From Candidatus Beckwithbacteria bacterium (GTDB taxonomy: Bacteria > Patescibacteriota > Microgenomatia > UBA1400 > UBA1449), in contig JAAZND010000009.1 of assembly GCA_012798485.1 (NCBI GenBank), positions 1-17,666 of the forward strand: a DNA stretch of 17,666 nucleotides, in the 5' to 3' direction. Shown here piece by piece: positions 7,032 to 14,093 of the stretch. Both the position numbers and the translations under genes were made by a program. Under the pieces are notes generated by a model, which searched no databases, was not told where the DNA came from, and saw only the letters and a list, made by a program, of their open reading frames with translations. The stretch's first letter is position 1. Each line of letters opens with the position of its first letter.

Positions 7032-7901
7032 ATGCCAAAAATCAGCAAAGCTATTATTCCAGCAGCAGGAATTGGTTCCAGGTTTTTACCTTGGACTAAA
7101 TCTGTTCCCAAAGAAATGCTTCCAATTATTGATAAACCAGTCATTCAATATATTGTGGAAGAATGTGTTCAAGCTGGCATTGATCAAATTGCGATTATTA
7201 CAGACTCTAAAAAACGCGCAATAGATGATTATTTTGACAATGATCCATCTTTGGAATATCAGCTGGAAAAAGCTGGGAAATTAAAAGAACTTGAAGAAAT
7301 TCGCAAAATTTCTAATTTGGCTGATTTTGTTTATATTCGTCAGAAAGGTCCTTATGGCAATGCCACGCCAGTAGTTTCCGCTAAAAGATTTATTGGCAAT
7401 GATCCTTTTGTGGTTTTGTGGGGGGATCAGTTTATCTGGGCAAATCCATCAAGGCTAAAACAATGTTTGGAGGTTTTTGAACGTTTCAATGCGCCAACTT
7501 TTTCGGCTCTTCCAGTTGAAGATTATCAAAAAAAATCTGTCGGAATTGGTAAAACTGTCAAGCTTGAAGACAACATTTATAAACTGGAAGAAATTGTGGA
7601 AAAGCCAGGAATAGATAAAGCTCCTTCCAATCTGATGATTTCCGGAGTCTATATTTTAACGCCAGATATTGGACCCATTTTAGAAAATTTAAAACCTGGT
7701 AAAGATGGCGAGTATTGGCTGGTTGATGCGATTAATCTTTTATTAAAACAAAGAGAAGGTTATGCTGTGGAAATTAAAAACGGTAAATATTATGACACAG
7801 GCAGAAAATTGGAATATCACAAAACGGTTGTGGATTTTATGCTTGAAGACCCGGAAATAGGAAAGGAAATGAAAATATATATGCAGGAAAAGTTAAAATA
7901 A
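7032..7901 (+). CDS. galU: UTP--glucose-1-phosphate uridylyltransferase (289 aa)
   Basis: The enzyme makes UDP-glucose from UTP and glucose-1-P for glycans and lipids. The nucleotidyltransferase signature AAGIGSRFLPWTKSVPKEML (11-30) is the GxGxRxLPxTK...PKEM motif. PIIDKPVIQYIVEE (31-44) follows, then GNATPV (109-114), LWGD (129-132) for the metal-binding Asp, VEKPG, and DTGRKLEYHKTVV near the C-terminus. The length is normal for bacterial GalU. A good Shine-Dalgarno (AGAAAGG, 6 nt before ATG) fixes the start. It lies downstream of the MITE-like repeat and is followed 28 nt later by an unknown gene. The 'LWGDQF' Asp motif differs a little from the common 'LGDD', but nothing suggests inactivity. 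The related glucose-1-P thymidylyltransferase family is less likely given the overall pattern. Confidence 0.95.
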   Translation: MPKISKAIIPAAGIGSRFLPWTKSVPKEMLPIIDKPVIQYIVEECVQAGIDQIAIITDSKKRAIDDYFDNDPSLEYQLEKAGKLKELEEIRKISNLADFVYIRQKGPYGNATPVVSAKRFIGNDPFVVLWGDQFIWANPSRLKQCLEVFERFNAPTFSALPVEDYQKKSVGIGKTVKLEDNIYKLEEIVEKPGIDKAPSNLMISGVYILTPDIGPILENLKPGKDGEYWLVDAINLLLKQREGYAVEIKNGKYYDTGRKLEYHKTVVDFMLEDPEIGKEMKIYMQEKLK

Positions 7902-7929
7902 AATACTGCTTGCCCAAGATATTTAATTA

Positions 7930-8553
7930 ATGAGAGAAGAAGAAAAATCAAACTCAAGATACTATCAAAGACTATTTGAAGAAAGACTTAGTCGTTTTAA
8001 AGAACACCCTAATAATAATAGAAATAAAATAGTAAGCTTGGTAGTTATATTAGCAGATATAAAAATAGCATGGGAATTAGAAACTTTAGAAATTGAAGAA
8101 AGTAAATGGCCAAGTATTTTTCAACATTATCAAATAAAAGAAGAGTTTGGTCATAATGGCTATAATGGTTTTTTTTATGAAATTGAGGGGTTGAGATATC
8201 TAGTATTATCTAGTTACAAATATATAGATAATCTTGACCCAGATATTCAAAAAAAAATTATTGATACCCTTCAAAGATACAGTATAGTAGGAATATATTA
8301 TAAACAATATGGAAAACCAAACGATTTTTTAAATGAAGCGGAAACTAAACTAAGCCTTGAAGCAAAAAAACATATGATATTAATTGATGAAGAAATTCAA
8401 AAAATGGGAGAAAGGTGGTTATTTGGAGTTGCTAAGGCTTTAGATTGGAGTGAATTGGACTTATTAAGATTTAGAGCAAATTATGAAATGCCAGAAGGAA
8501 AAGAAATAGGAGGAGAATTATATAGAGAGTTATTTTATACTAAACATAAATAA
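7930..8553 (+). CDS. Hypothetical protein (207 aa)
   Basis: No family is recognised. The protein is charged, rich in Glu/Lys with an aromatic-rich centre (GYNGFFYEIEGLRYLVLSSY, about 77-96), and is predicted soluble with no signal peptide or membrane segment. The second half looks mostly helical (LSLEAKKHMILIDEEIQKMGERW), with a conserved-looking WLFGVAKALDWSELDLLRFR near 158-177. It follows galU by 28 nt without a visible Shine-Dalgarno and uses slightly different codons (more AGA, ATA) than galU, which may hint at separate acquisition. The frame is uninterrupted and ends in TAA. Function unknown. Confidence 0.65.
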   Translation: MREEEKSNSRYYQRLFEERLSRFKEHPNNNRNKIVSLVVILADIKIAWELETLEIEESKWPSIFQHYQIKEEFGHNGYNGFFYEIEGLRYLVLSSYKYIDNLDPDIQKKIIDTLQRYSIVGIYYKQYGKPNDFLNEAETKLSLEAKKHMILIDEEIQKMGERWLFGVAKALDWSELDLLRFRANYEMPEGKEIGGELYRELFYTKHK

Positions 8554-8570
8554 CTTATTTTTTAAAAGTT

Positions 8571-8600
8571 TCTGTCCGGCAAAGGCGGGATCGAAATGAT
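8571..8600 (-). repeat. Partial dispersed repeat (GTCATTTCGATCCCGCC type)
   Basis: On the minus strand it reads TCATTTCGATCCCGCCTTTG followed by CCGGACAG, a common form of the 'GTCATTCC...' intergenic repeat, here in reverse orientation and apparently truncated. It lies directly before the acyltransferase and may have removed that gene's original start region. Confidence 0.4.
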
Positions 8601-8605
8601 AATTC

Positions 8606-9604
8606 TTGTTTGGTTTATTAAGACTAATTTTTGCCAGTCTAGTGATTGTTTCTCATTTGGATATTTTTCCTAAAGTTCCTGAATTTACGTGGTTTAATCA
8701 AGGAATTTGGGGTTTGGTTGGTTTTTTTATTCTTTCTGGTTTTTTGATGAAACTTACTTGGGAAAAAAAATATTTAAATCAGGCAATTGCTTTTTATAAA
8801 GATAGAATTATTAGAATTTTCCCACAATATTATTTTTGGCTTACTATTTCCATTTTGCTTTTAGTTTTGATCAAATTTAATCCATGGAATTTACATATTC
8901 TTTCCATTTTAGCTCATATTTTTGTTATCCCTCTTAATTTGGTCAGGATTTTGGATTTAAAATCTTTTACAACTCTTCCTTTCTGGGGTTTGGTTATCCC
9001 GCCTGCTTGGAGTTTGGGCTCAGAATTGCAATTCTATTTACTAATTCCATGGCTTTTTAAAAAAACAAAGAATCAACTTTTAGCTCTTATTATTAGTTTA
9101 ATTATTTGGACGATTGCTTCCTTTAATCTTATTCCTACAGAAACTTGGGCTTTTCGTTTGCTACCCTGAACTTTATTTTTATTTCTTATTGGCTCCTTAA
9201 TTTACGATTTAGTTATCAAAAAAGAAAAACAAGCTAAATATCTGCTGGGTTTGATTTGGGTTTGGGCCATTATTCTTGGTTTGGTTTTATTAAAATTTCA
9301 CAAAATTGACTTTGATTATAACGGTGAAATTCTTTCTGGAATAATTATTTTGATCCCAATTATTTATCTTTTAGCTCAGGTAAAAAATAGACCAAAATGG
9401 GATGATTTTTTGGGAAGTGCAACCTATGGCATGTATCTTAATCATTATTTGTTTGTTTATCTTTCCTGGCATTTTAATTTTTTGCCAGACCAAAAATGGA
9501 CCAAAGTTCTTCTTTTTCTTCCTTTGTCTTTTGTTTTAGGTTTAGTCAGTTTTTATCTGGTTGATAAAAATTTAAAGGATTTTAGGAAAAATCAAAAAGT
9601 TTAA
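8606..9604 (+). pseudogene. Acyltransferase family 3 membrane protein with in-frame TGA
   Basis: Two open stretches (8606-9169 and 9170-9604) are in the same frame, separated only by TGA at 9167-9169; together they give ~332 aa, near the usual family length. The first part has LRLIFASLVIVSHL, FILSGFLMKLTW, the RIIRIFPQYYFWL motif and PPAWSLGSELQFYLLIPWLF, all typical of acyltransferase_3 proteins that O-acetylate surface sugars. The second part has YGMYLNHYLFVYLSWHF, the usual late histidine-bearing helix, and a final membrane span. Many hydrophobic segments indicate an integral membrane protein. The start is TTG 8606; an in-frame stop lies just upstream, next to a repeat, so the true N-terminus may be lost. 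TGA sits in RLLP-*-TLFLFLIGS, where Gly (GGA) would fit. Its 3' end overlaps the convergent PPC gene by 23 bp. Confidence 0.8.
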
Positions 9605-10001
9605 GCCCAGTTTCTTTATCGAATTTTTTATTAAGTTTTGGCAAAGCTTGCAGATAAATTTCAGCTGTTCCAGAAACGCGTGCATCAATTAAATGACCGG
9701 CAAGAGCTTGCATTTGATTATCAGCTAAAGTCATATGTGCATGAATGATCAGATCCTGCTCAACCCCTATAGAACCAGTCAAATTACTGACTTCGTAGGC
9801 TTTTTCGAAACTCAGAGAAGAATATTTTTGTTTTACTACATCATAATGTGCAAGTTCTACCCAATCAACAGCTCCAAGCCCATAAAAAAAACCGCCTTCA
9901 ATTTTTTTCTCCTTGCAAAAAGTTTTTAAGGTTTCAATAATTTTTTCACCTCTTTGAATACGAATAAGATAGTTAGTTTTGTTGATTTGTTTGCTTTGCA
10001 T
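9582..10001 (-). CDS. PPC/DUF296 domain protein (139 aa)
   Basis: The whole protein matches the PPC (DUF296) fold, a small trimeric alpha/beta domain found alone in prokaryotes and fused to AT-hooks in plants. Signs are the early LIRIQRGEKIIETLKTFCKE, GGFFYGLGAVDWVELAHYD (37-55), a GSIG...DLIIHAHMTLAD centre with the conserved His pair, and GGHL-like AGHLIDARVSGTAEIYLQAL near the end (100-120). No AT-hook is present. The biochemical role of stand-alone bacterial members is not settled; DNA binding is suggested by family name only. The gene is convergent with and overlaps the acyltransferase 3' end. The start at 10001 gives a normal family length. Confidence 0.85.
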   Translation of the reverse strand: MQSKQINKTNYLIRIQRGEKIIETLKTFCKEKKIEGGFFYGLGAVDWVELAHYDVVKQKYSSLSFEKAYEVSNLTGSIGVEQDLIIHAHMTLADNQMQALAGHLIDARVSGTAEIYLQALPKLNKKFDKETGLKLFDFS

Positions 10002-10069
10002 AAATTTACTCCAAAAATTTGTAATTACATTAGTTTAACAAAGATCAATGAAAAAATTAAGAAGAATTG

Positions 10070-10408
10070 TTAATTAATTAAGTTCTGAGGCTCATTTGTA
10101 ATATCAAAAACAGGAACCTCACCCTCAAATGATATACGATTATCCCTCATTAAACTGGTTAATAAATATATTCCCATTGTAATTACTGCAAATTCTTGAC
10201 AAATATTTTTATCAAGTAAACATATTTTGCTAATAAAGTAACTAATAAAATTTAGTAAAAATATATAATCAATAGAATCATAATTATGGTTAAAACCAAT
10301 ATCATTGAATTTCCAATCTTCCTTTTCCAAAGTTAGATATTCTAAACGACGATGTGAATCACTAAATCTGGAAGCGTAAATAGTTTTAGCTTCTATTCCA
10401 TAATGCAT
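10070..10408 (-). CDS. Hypothetical protein (112 aa)
   Basis: No family is recognised. The N-terminal half is charged and aromatic (SDSHRRLEYLTLEKEDWKF); the middle has a hydrophobic stretch YIFLLNFISYFISKICLL (48-65) and another, FAVITMGIYLLTSLM (73-87), which could be helices of a soluble bundle or membrane segments. It ends in TAA. It lies 84 nt downstream of tRNA-Arg(TCT) on the same strand. It might be a small repeat-independent orphan; confidence comes only from an intact frame in an otherwise unassigned space. Confidence 0.5.
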   Translation of the reverse strand: MHYGIEAKTIYASRFSDSHRRLEYLTLEKEDWKFNDIGFNHNYDSIDYIFLLNFISYFISKICLLDKNICQEFAVITMGIYLLTSLMRDNRISFEGEVPVFDITNEPQNLIN

Positions 10409-10491
10409 AATTTTAGAGGAAATATATCACAATCTTGTTTATATATCAAGAAATTAGTTTAAATTTTGAAGAATAAAAATAGAATGTTTTG

Positions 10492-10563
10492 TGCCTCCAG
10501 AAGGAATCGAACCTTCATTTACCGCTTAGAAGGCGGTTGTTCTATCCATTTAACTATAGAGGC
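10492..10563 (-). tRNA. tRNA-Arg(TCT)
   Basis: On the minus strand the acceptor GCCTCTA pairs with TGGAGGC, discriminator A. The D arm is GTT...AAC. The anticodon stem ACCGC/GCGGT has the loop CTTCTAA, so the anticodon is TCT. The T arm is GAAGG-TTCGATT-CCTTC. CCA is not encoded. Confidence 0.93.
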
Positions 10564-10613
10564 ATTTAGAACATGTATATTTTAATGCAAAAGCAAACTT
10601 CTTACAATTGCAC

Positions 10614-10642
10614 TTGACAAATTGATATTATGAATATATATT
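10614..10642 (+). promoter_or_regulatory. Promoter of the DUF5320-DUF134-YibE/F operon
   Basis: A perfect -35 TTGACA (10614-10619), a 17-nt spacer and TATATT (10637-10642). Start of transcription near 10649, leaving a ~40-nt leader with a strong Shine-Dalgarno before the DUF5320 ATG. Confidence 0.75.
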
Positions 10643-10648
10643 CATAAT
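10627..10648. promoter_or_regulatory. Perfect 22-bp palindromic operator candidate
   Basis: The left half ATTATGAATAT (10627-10637) is the exact reverse complement of the right half (10638-10648). The palindrome covers the -10 box and start site, so a bound dimer would block transcription. Its core TGAA-N6-TTCA matches the general form of ArsR/SmtB-family metal-sensor operators (established for that family). No ArsR gene is in the window; the HTH-containing DUF134 protein of the same operon is another candidate binder. Confidence 0.55.
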
Positions 10649-10689
10649 TAATTATAGTTTAAATTTTTTTAGAAAGGAGATGATGAAAT

Positions 10690-10962
10690 ATGCCAAACTT
10701 TGATGCAACTGGTCCATTAGGTCAAGGACCAAGAACTGGACGAGGATTAGGAAGATGTAATTTCTGTTTTGGTTTAGGTTTTAGAAAAGGTTTAGGACTA
10801 GGTAGAGGTAGAGTTGCTAATTCCCCTCGTTTTTGGGGTTGGATTGAACCTTCTACCAAAGAAAGTAAACTTGAAGCTGTTAAGAATTATAGACAAAGCT
10901 TAGAAGAGGAAATGAAAGAATTAAGCCAGTATGAAAAAGACTTAATCAATGAGGAAAAATAA
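10690..10962 (+). CDS. DUF5320 family protein (90 aa)
   Basis: The N-terminus MPNFDATGPLGQGPRTGRGLGRC fits the DUF5320 pattern (MPGfDgTGPmGxGPmTGrGxGxC), followed by a Gly/Arg-rich stretch with Cys23 and Cys26 (GRCNFC). The C-terminal ~40 residues form a charged helix (ESKLEAVKNYRQSLEEEMKELSQYEKDLINEE), likely coiled. Family members are usually found next to DUF134 and iron-molybdenum cofactor-type proteins in anaerobes; their function is not known, though the CxxC invites metal binding (inference). A very strong Shine-Dalgarno (AGAAAGGAG) lies 8-10 nt before ATG. It is first in the operon, behind the palindrome-covered promoter, and is followed by a terminator hairpin before DUF134. Confidence 0.85.
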   Translation: MPNFDATGPLGQGPRTGRGLGRCNFCFGLGFRKGLGLGRGRVANSPRFWGWIEPSTKESKLEAVKNYRQSLEEEMKELSQYEKDLINEEK

Positions 10963-10971
10963 TGAAAAGTA

Positions 10972-11013
10972 AAAAAATAAGAGGCAGTAGAAATACTGTT
11001 CTCTTATTTTTTG
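10972..11013. terminator. Strong intrinsic terminator / attenuator hairpin
   Basis: AAAAAATAAGAG pairs with CTCTTATTTTTT around an inner CAGTA-gaaa-TACTG stem, followed by TTGTTTT. The near-symmetrical A and T tracts make it bidirectional. It lies inside the operon, between DUF5320 and DUF134, so it probably lowers expression of the downstream genes relative to DUF5320. Confidence 0.8.
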
Positions 11014-11028
11014 TTTTATAATAAAAAT

Positions 11029-11304
11029 ATGCCAAGACCAAAAATTAAAAGATTTTTAAATTTTAATCCAAATGTTTATTATTTTAAGCCTCAGGGAATT
11101 CCTTTAAAATTACTTGATGAAGTTATTATTAATAGAGATGAATTGGAAGCTATAAAACTTCATGACATTGATAATTTAGACCAACTAGAAGCCAGTAAAA
11201 AGATGCAAGTTTCTCAACCAACTTTTGCTAGAATATTAGATAATGCTTATAAAAAAATTGCTGATGCAATTATTACAGGAAAAGCTATAAGAATAGAAAA
11301 ATGA
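11029..11304 (+). CDS. DUF134 family HTH protein (91 aa)
   Basis: MPRPKIKRFLNFNPNVYYFKP is the DUF134 start, followed by PLKLLDEVIINRDELEAIKLHD and the sigma-factor-like HTH LDQLEASKKMQVSQPTFARILDNAYKKIADAI, ending with the usual 'GkaLrIe' (GKAIRIE). ATG 11029 is chosen because the family begins MPRP; an upstream in-frame TTG (11011) lies in the terminator T tract. TATAAT at 11017-11022 lies only 6 nt before this ATG and there is no Shine-Dalgarno, so a leaderless transcript is possible. The HTH suggests DNA binding, possibly to the palindrome at 10627-10648 (inference). Its TGA overlaps the next ATG (ATGA), indicating translational coupling to the YibE/F gene. Confidence 0.9.
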   Translation: MPRPKIKRFLNFNPNVYYFKPQGIPLKLLDEVIINRDELEAIKLHDIDNLDQLEASKKMQVSQPTFARILDNAYKKIADAIITGKAIRIEK

Positions 11305-12380
11305 AAAAAATAATTTTAACCATTTTAGTTTTATTATTTTTTTTCTTCCATTTAGTTTCTATTTCTTTTGCTCAAGATAACGTTTTTAAAAACTTTGATG
11401 CTGAAATTATTGATGTTATTTCTCAAAAAAACATTCAAAGTCCGTATGGCGACAATATTGAACAAGTATTAAAAATTCAAGTTAATTCTGGAGAATTAAA
11501 AGGTCAAATTATAGATTTTACTCAAACCTTGCCTGCTTATAGTCCTCTGCTTGTCAACAAAAACGATCAAGTAATTTTAAATTATGACACCCAAAATAAA
11601 ATTTTTAATATTGCCGATTTTCAAAGAAAAGATCCTTTATTATTCTTATTTGTCATATTTTTAATTTTAGTTTTTATTATTGCAAAGAAAAAAGGAATTA
11701 TGTCTCTTCTTGGTTTAGTTTTTTCGTTTTTTATTATTTTTTATTTTCTACTGCCAATGATTAATAGAGGTTATAATGCTATTTTGATTTCTATTATTAG
11801 TGCTTTTTTTATTGCTCCTGCTACTTTTTATCTTGCTCATGGCTTCAATCGCAAAACTTCTATTGCCTTAATTGGAACTTTTATAAGCCTTATCATTACT
11901 AGTATTTTAGCCTCTATTTTTATTGCTGCTACCAAATTGACTGGCTTTGCTTCAGAAGAAGCAGGATTTTTATTAGTCCAAAAAGGAAATATGCTTAATA
12001 TCAAGAGTTTAATCCTAACCGGTATTATTATTGGGGTTTTAGGAATTCTAGATGATATTACCATTGCTCAGACTGGAATTGTCATCCAACTTAAAAACAC
12101 TGCCAAAAATATCAGTAGCAAAGAACTTTATCAAAAATCTCTCTCTATTGGACAAGATCATATTGCTTCCATGGTTAATACTTTGATTTTAGTTTATGCA
12201 GGAGCTTCTCTGCCTTTACTTTTACTTTTTATTAATAATCCAAGTAATCTAAATATGATAATTAATTATGAGATTATTGCTGAAGAAATAGTCAGGACTC
12301 TTGTTGCCAGTATTGGATTGATTCTGGCTGTGCCTATCACTACTTTTTTAAGTTGTTTCTTTGTAAAGAAATCACAATAA
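11301..12380 (+). CDS. YibE/F family membrane protein (359 aa)
   Basis: An N-terminal signal/TM segment (4-23) is followed by an extracytoplasmic beta-rich domain (about 25-110: VLKIQVNSGELKGQIIDF, KNDQVILNYD), then about seven hydrophobic spans (113-128, 133-152, 158-178, 185-210, 236-250, 288-312, 328-355). GVLGILDDITIAQ (245-257), with the Asp pair at 251-252, is the hallmark of the YibE/F family (PF07907). The role of the family is unknown; some members are annotated as transporter-like. The gene overlaps the DUF134 stop by 4 bp (ATGA) and ends the operon. If the upstream palindrome is a metal-sensor operator, a link to metal or redox homeostasis would fit, but that is inference. About 110 bp of AT-rich spacer without features follows the stop. 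Confidence 0.88.
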   Translation: MKKIILTILVLLFFFFHLVSISFAQDNVFKNFDAEIIDVISQKNIQSPYGDNIEQVLKIQVNSGELKGQIIDFTQTLPAYSPLLVNKNDQVILNYDTQNKIFNIADFQRKDPLLFLFVIFLILVFIIAKKKGIMSLLGLVFSFFIIFYFLLPMINRGYNAILISIISAFFIAPATFYLAHGFNRKTSIALIGTFISLIITSILASIFIAATKLTGFASEEAGFLLVQKGNMLNIKSLILTGIIIGVLGILDDITIAQTGIVIQLKNTAKNISSKELYQKSLSIGQDHIASMVNTLILVYAGASLPLLLLFINNPSNLNMIINYEIIAEEIVRTLVASIGLILAVPITTFLSCFFVKKSQ

Positions 12381-12494
12381 TTTAGTTTATATCTTCATAA
12401 AATTTTCAATTTAAATTTAATAGAATATTTCATAATAAAAGCTTTTATTAAAGGTTTAGTTTTAAATTGCATTATTTTATAAAATTTTTGCAAG

Positions 12495-12963
12495 ATGATT
12501 ATGAGCTAACTTGAAGAAGATAGAACTAATAATTTATCTCAACAAGAAATTATTTTAAGACAAGCTTATGCAGATCTTATTGAGGTTTACGAAGGTCCAA
12601 AAAGCTTTACCGAAAAAGAGAAGACAGATATTTAACTACTTATTTACAGGTTTTGAATTCAGCTATTATTGCAATGGATAATGGTAATTTTATCCTTGAT
12701 ACGGTAATCATCGAATCATTTTTTAATAGAAGTTTTAACATCTTTTTTTAAAATACATTGGTGATAGATCAAGTTTACATGGCAGAATTGAAATTTGTAC
12801 TAACAAAGAGAAAAGAAACTATCTCTTGCAGCTCAGAACCGAAAGAAACCCTTATTCTCCAGAAAATAGTGAAAAAAAGGGAGAATGGGTAGAAATAACT
12901 CTTCGAAGATATATCGAGCTTATAAGAGAAGAAATAGAAAATTTCGCAGTGAGCGCTAATTAA
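12495..12963 (+). pseudogene. Frameshifted gene remnant, unknown family (~150 aa when repaired)
   Basis: Three open pieces in different frames form one plausible protein: LEEDRTNNLSQQEIILRQ... to EKTDI (12510-12632), then LTTYLQVLNSAIIAMDNGN... to NIFF (12632-12748), then KYIGDRSSLHGRIEICTN... to GEWVEITLRRYIELIREEIE and TAA at 12961-12963. Adding one T in the run near 12631-12633 joins piece 1 to 2, and adding one T to the T7 tract at 12743-12749 joins piece 2 to 3 (giving FFLKYIGDRSS). A TAA at 12507-12509 also separates the best ATG (12495) from piece 1. The protein would be soluble and charged; no family is recognised. Its stop overlaps that of the convergent Tat-signal gene. Confidence 0.65.
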
Positions 12964-13784
12964 ATACCTAATAACGTTTCTCTTACTGCTTGTTCTATAA
13001 CATCGTTATCCCATAAATTAGTTGGCCTTGGGCTTCCATCATCTAAATTTTTACTTGGTATTTTTAAAGATTCTGGATTTAGTCGTACAAAAAAGAATTC
13101 TTTGCCTCCAAGTTCATCAGTAGTTTTCTTTAAATCAAAATTAGCTGGTTCCTCACCATTGCGACCATCAAATAAGTCTGAATGTGTTTCAAAAACTTTT
13201 TTTGTTAAAATAGCATAATATTCAATTTCTCTTTTTTCATTCGTAGTTGCAAAAATAAGACCGTTTTCTTGAGCAAAAGTTGGAGCCCCTTCTGATTGTT
13301 CTGAATCAAAAAAGTTATTTATCCCGTTTTTGTTTCTAACCAAATTTAAGGCTGCAGATCTTAAATAGTTCTTTTTATCAGTAAAGATAGTTGGATCAGT
13401 TCCTGGTTTCATTCGAAATTTATACTGACTGTTTATGGCTTCAGTTGGAACTAAAACTACGTTTCTATCAAATCCATGCTCTTTTAAATATTTTTGTAAC
13501 TCTTTTTGTTTAGCGAAGAATCCTTCCAATTCTTCTGGAATCTCGTTAATCTTAAGTTCTCCTTTAAAAAGTTTTTTCAATAATCTCGTTTGATTTAATC
13601 TTTCATTTTGAATTTCCATATCTGCTTCAGTGATTTGTAAAGATGAGCTGACTTCTGCAGTTTGAGGCAATAATCCAAATATTTTTCCTAAAACTCCTGC
13701 TGCTAAAAATCCTAAACCTAATTTACCTCCATTACTTAATAATTCTCTCCTAGTTAAGGTTTCACCTTCCGGTGATTGTGTCAT
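12960..13784 (-). CDS. Exported protein with twin-arginine-like signal (274 aa)
   Basis: The N-terminus MTQSPEGETLTRRELLSNGG followed by KLGLGFLAAGVLGKIFGLLP has a twin-Arg pair, a moderately hydrophobic core and small residues, resembling a Tat signal peptide or signal anchor. The remainder is hydrophilic: a helical part (55-105, INEIPEELEGFFAKQKELQKYLKE), then a mixed region with NVVLVPTEAINSQYKF, NNFFDSEQSEGAPTFAQENGLIF, EIEYYAILTKKVFE and a FFFVRLNPESLKIPSK strand. No enzyme motif or known family was recognised. It stands alone on the minus strand, convergent with a degraded gene. Tat export normally needs TatA/TatC, not seen here. Function unknown; extracytoplasmic location inferred. Confidence 0.75.
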   Translation of the reverse strand: MTQSPEGETLTRRELLSNGGKLGLGFLAAGVLGKIFGLLPQTAEVSSSLQITEADMEIQNERLNQTRLLKKLFKGELKINEIPEELEGFFAKQKELQKYLKEHGFDRNVVLVPTEAINSQYKFRMKPGTDPTIFTDKKNYLRSAALNLVRNKNGINNFFDSEQSEGAPTFAQENGLIFATTNEKREIEYYAILTKKVFETHSDLFDGRNGEEPANFDLKKTTDELGGKEFFFVRLNPESLKIPSKNLDDGSPRPTNLWDNDVIEQAVRETLLGI

Positions 13785-13867
13785 AATTAAAAATATTAAA
13801 TTTAATAACTATTGTCATTATAACTAATTCTTACAAATTCGCAAAAGCTATCTATTTTAAATTGCTT

Positions 13868-13897
13868 TTGGAAAAATCCTTAAATTTTTTGTATAAT
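13868..13897 (+). promoter_or_regulatory. Probable promoter for tRNA-Glu
   Basis: TTGGAA (13868-13873), an 18-nt spacer and a perfect TATAAT (13892-13897). The next gene downstream is tRNA-Glu at 14015, with a repeat in the predicted leader. Confidence 0.45.
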
Positions 13898-13928
13898 ATA
13901 CTTTGTTATTTTAAAAAAGTTTTTTGTG

Positions 13929-13970
13929 TCATTCCTGCAAAAGCTTACCTAACGGCAGGCAGGCAGGAAT
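13929..13970. repeat. Dispersed repeat hairpin (GTCATTCCTGC type)
   Basis: After GTC, ATTCCTGC (13931-13938) pairs exactly with GCAGGAAT (13963-13970); the loop holds a GGCAGGCAGGCAGG mini-repeat. It lies between the tRNA-Glu promoter and the tRNA. It is non-coding and of the same family as the other GTCAT-headed repeats. Confidence 0.6.
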
Positions 13971-14014
13971 TTAAAATTTAATTTTTATTTATATTTTAAA
14001 TTTTAAGTTTATTT

Positions 14015-14086
14015 GGTCCCATCGTCTAGGGGTTAGGACAGCAGGTTTTCATCCTGTAAACCCGGGTTCGATTCCCGGTGGGATCA
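14015..14086 (+). tRNA. tRNA-Glu(TTC)
   Basis: The acceptor GGTCCCA pairs with TGGGATC, discriminator A. The anticodon stem GCAGG/CCTGT has the loop TTTTCAT, giving anticodon TTC. The T arm is CCGGG-TTCGATT-CCCGG. CCA is not encoded. A T7 tract follows within 10 nt and may terminate the transcript; the convergent sortase gene ends 8 nt away. Confidence 0.95.
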
Positions 14087-14093
14087 CATTTTT

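Noticed and set aside
9167..9169. UGA reassigned to glycine (code 25)
   Set aside because: Gly would fit this one site, but the rmlC-like gene ends in TGA directly before hemW in the same frame, and ruvC and DUF134 also end in TGA at normal family lengths. Recoding would fuse the epimerase to hemW.
13951..13965. GGCAGGCAGGCAGG as a CRISPR-like or tandem array
   Set aside because: There are only three or four short units within one hairpin repeat loop, with no spacers. No CRISPR array was found in the window.
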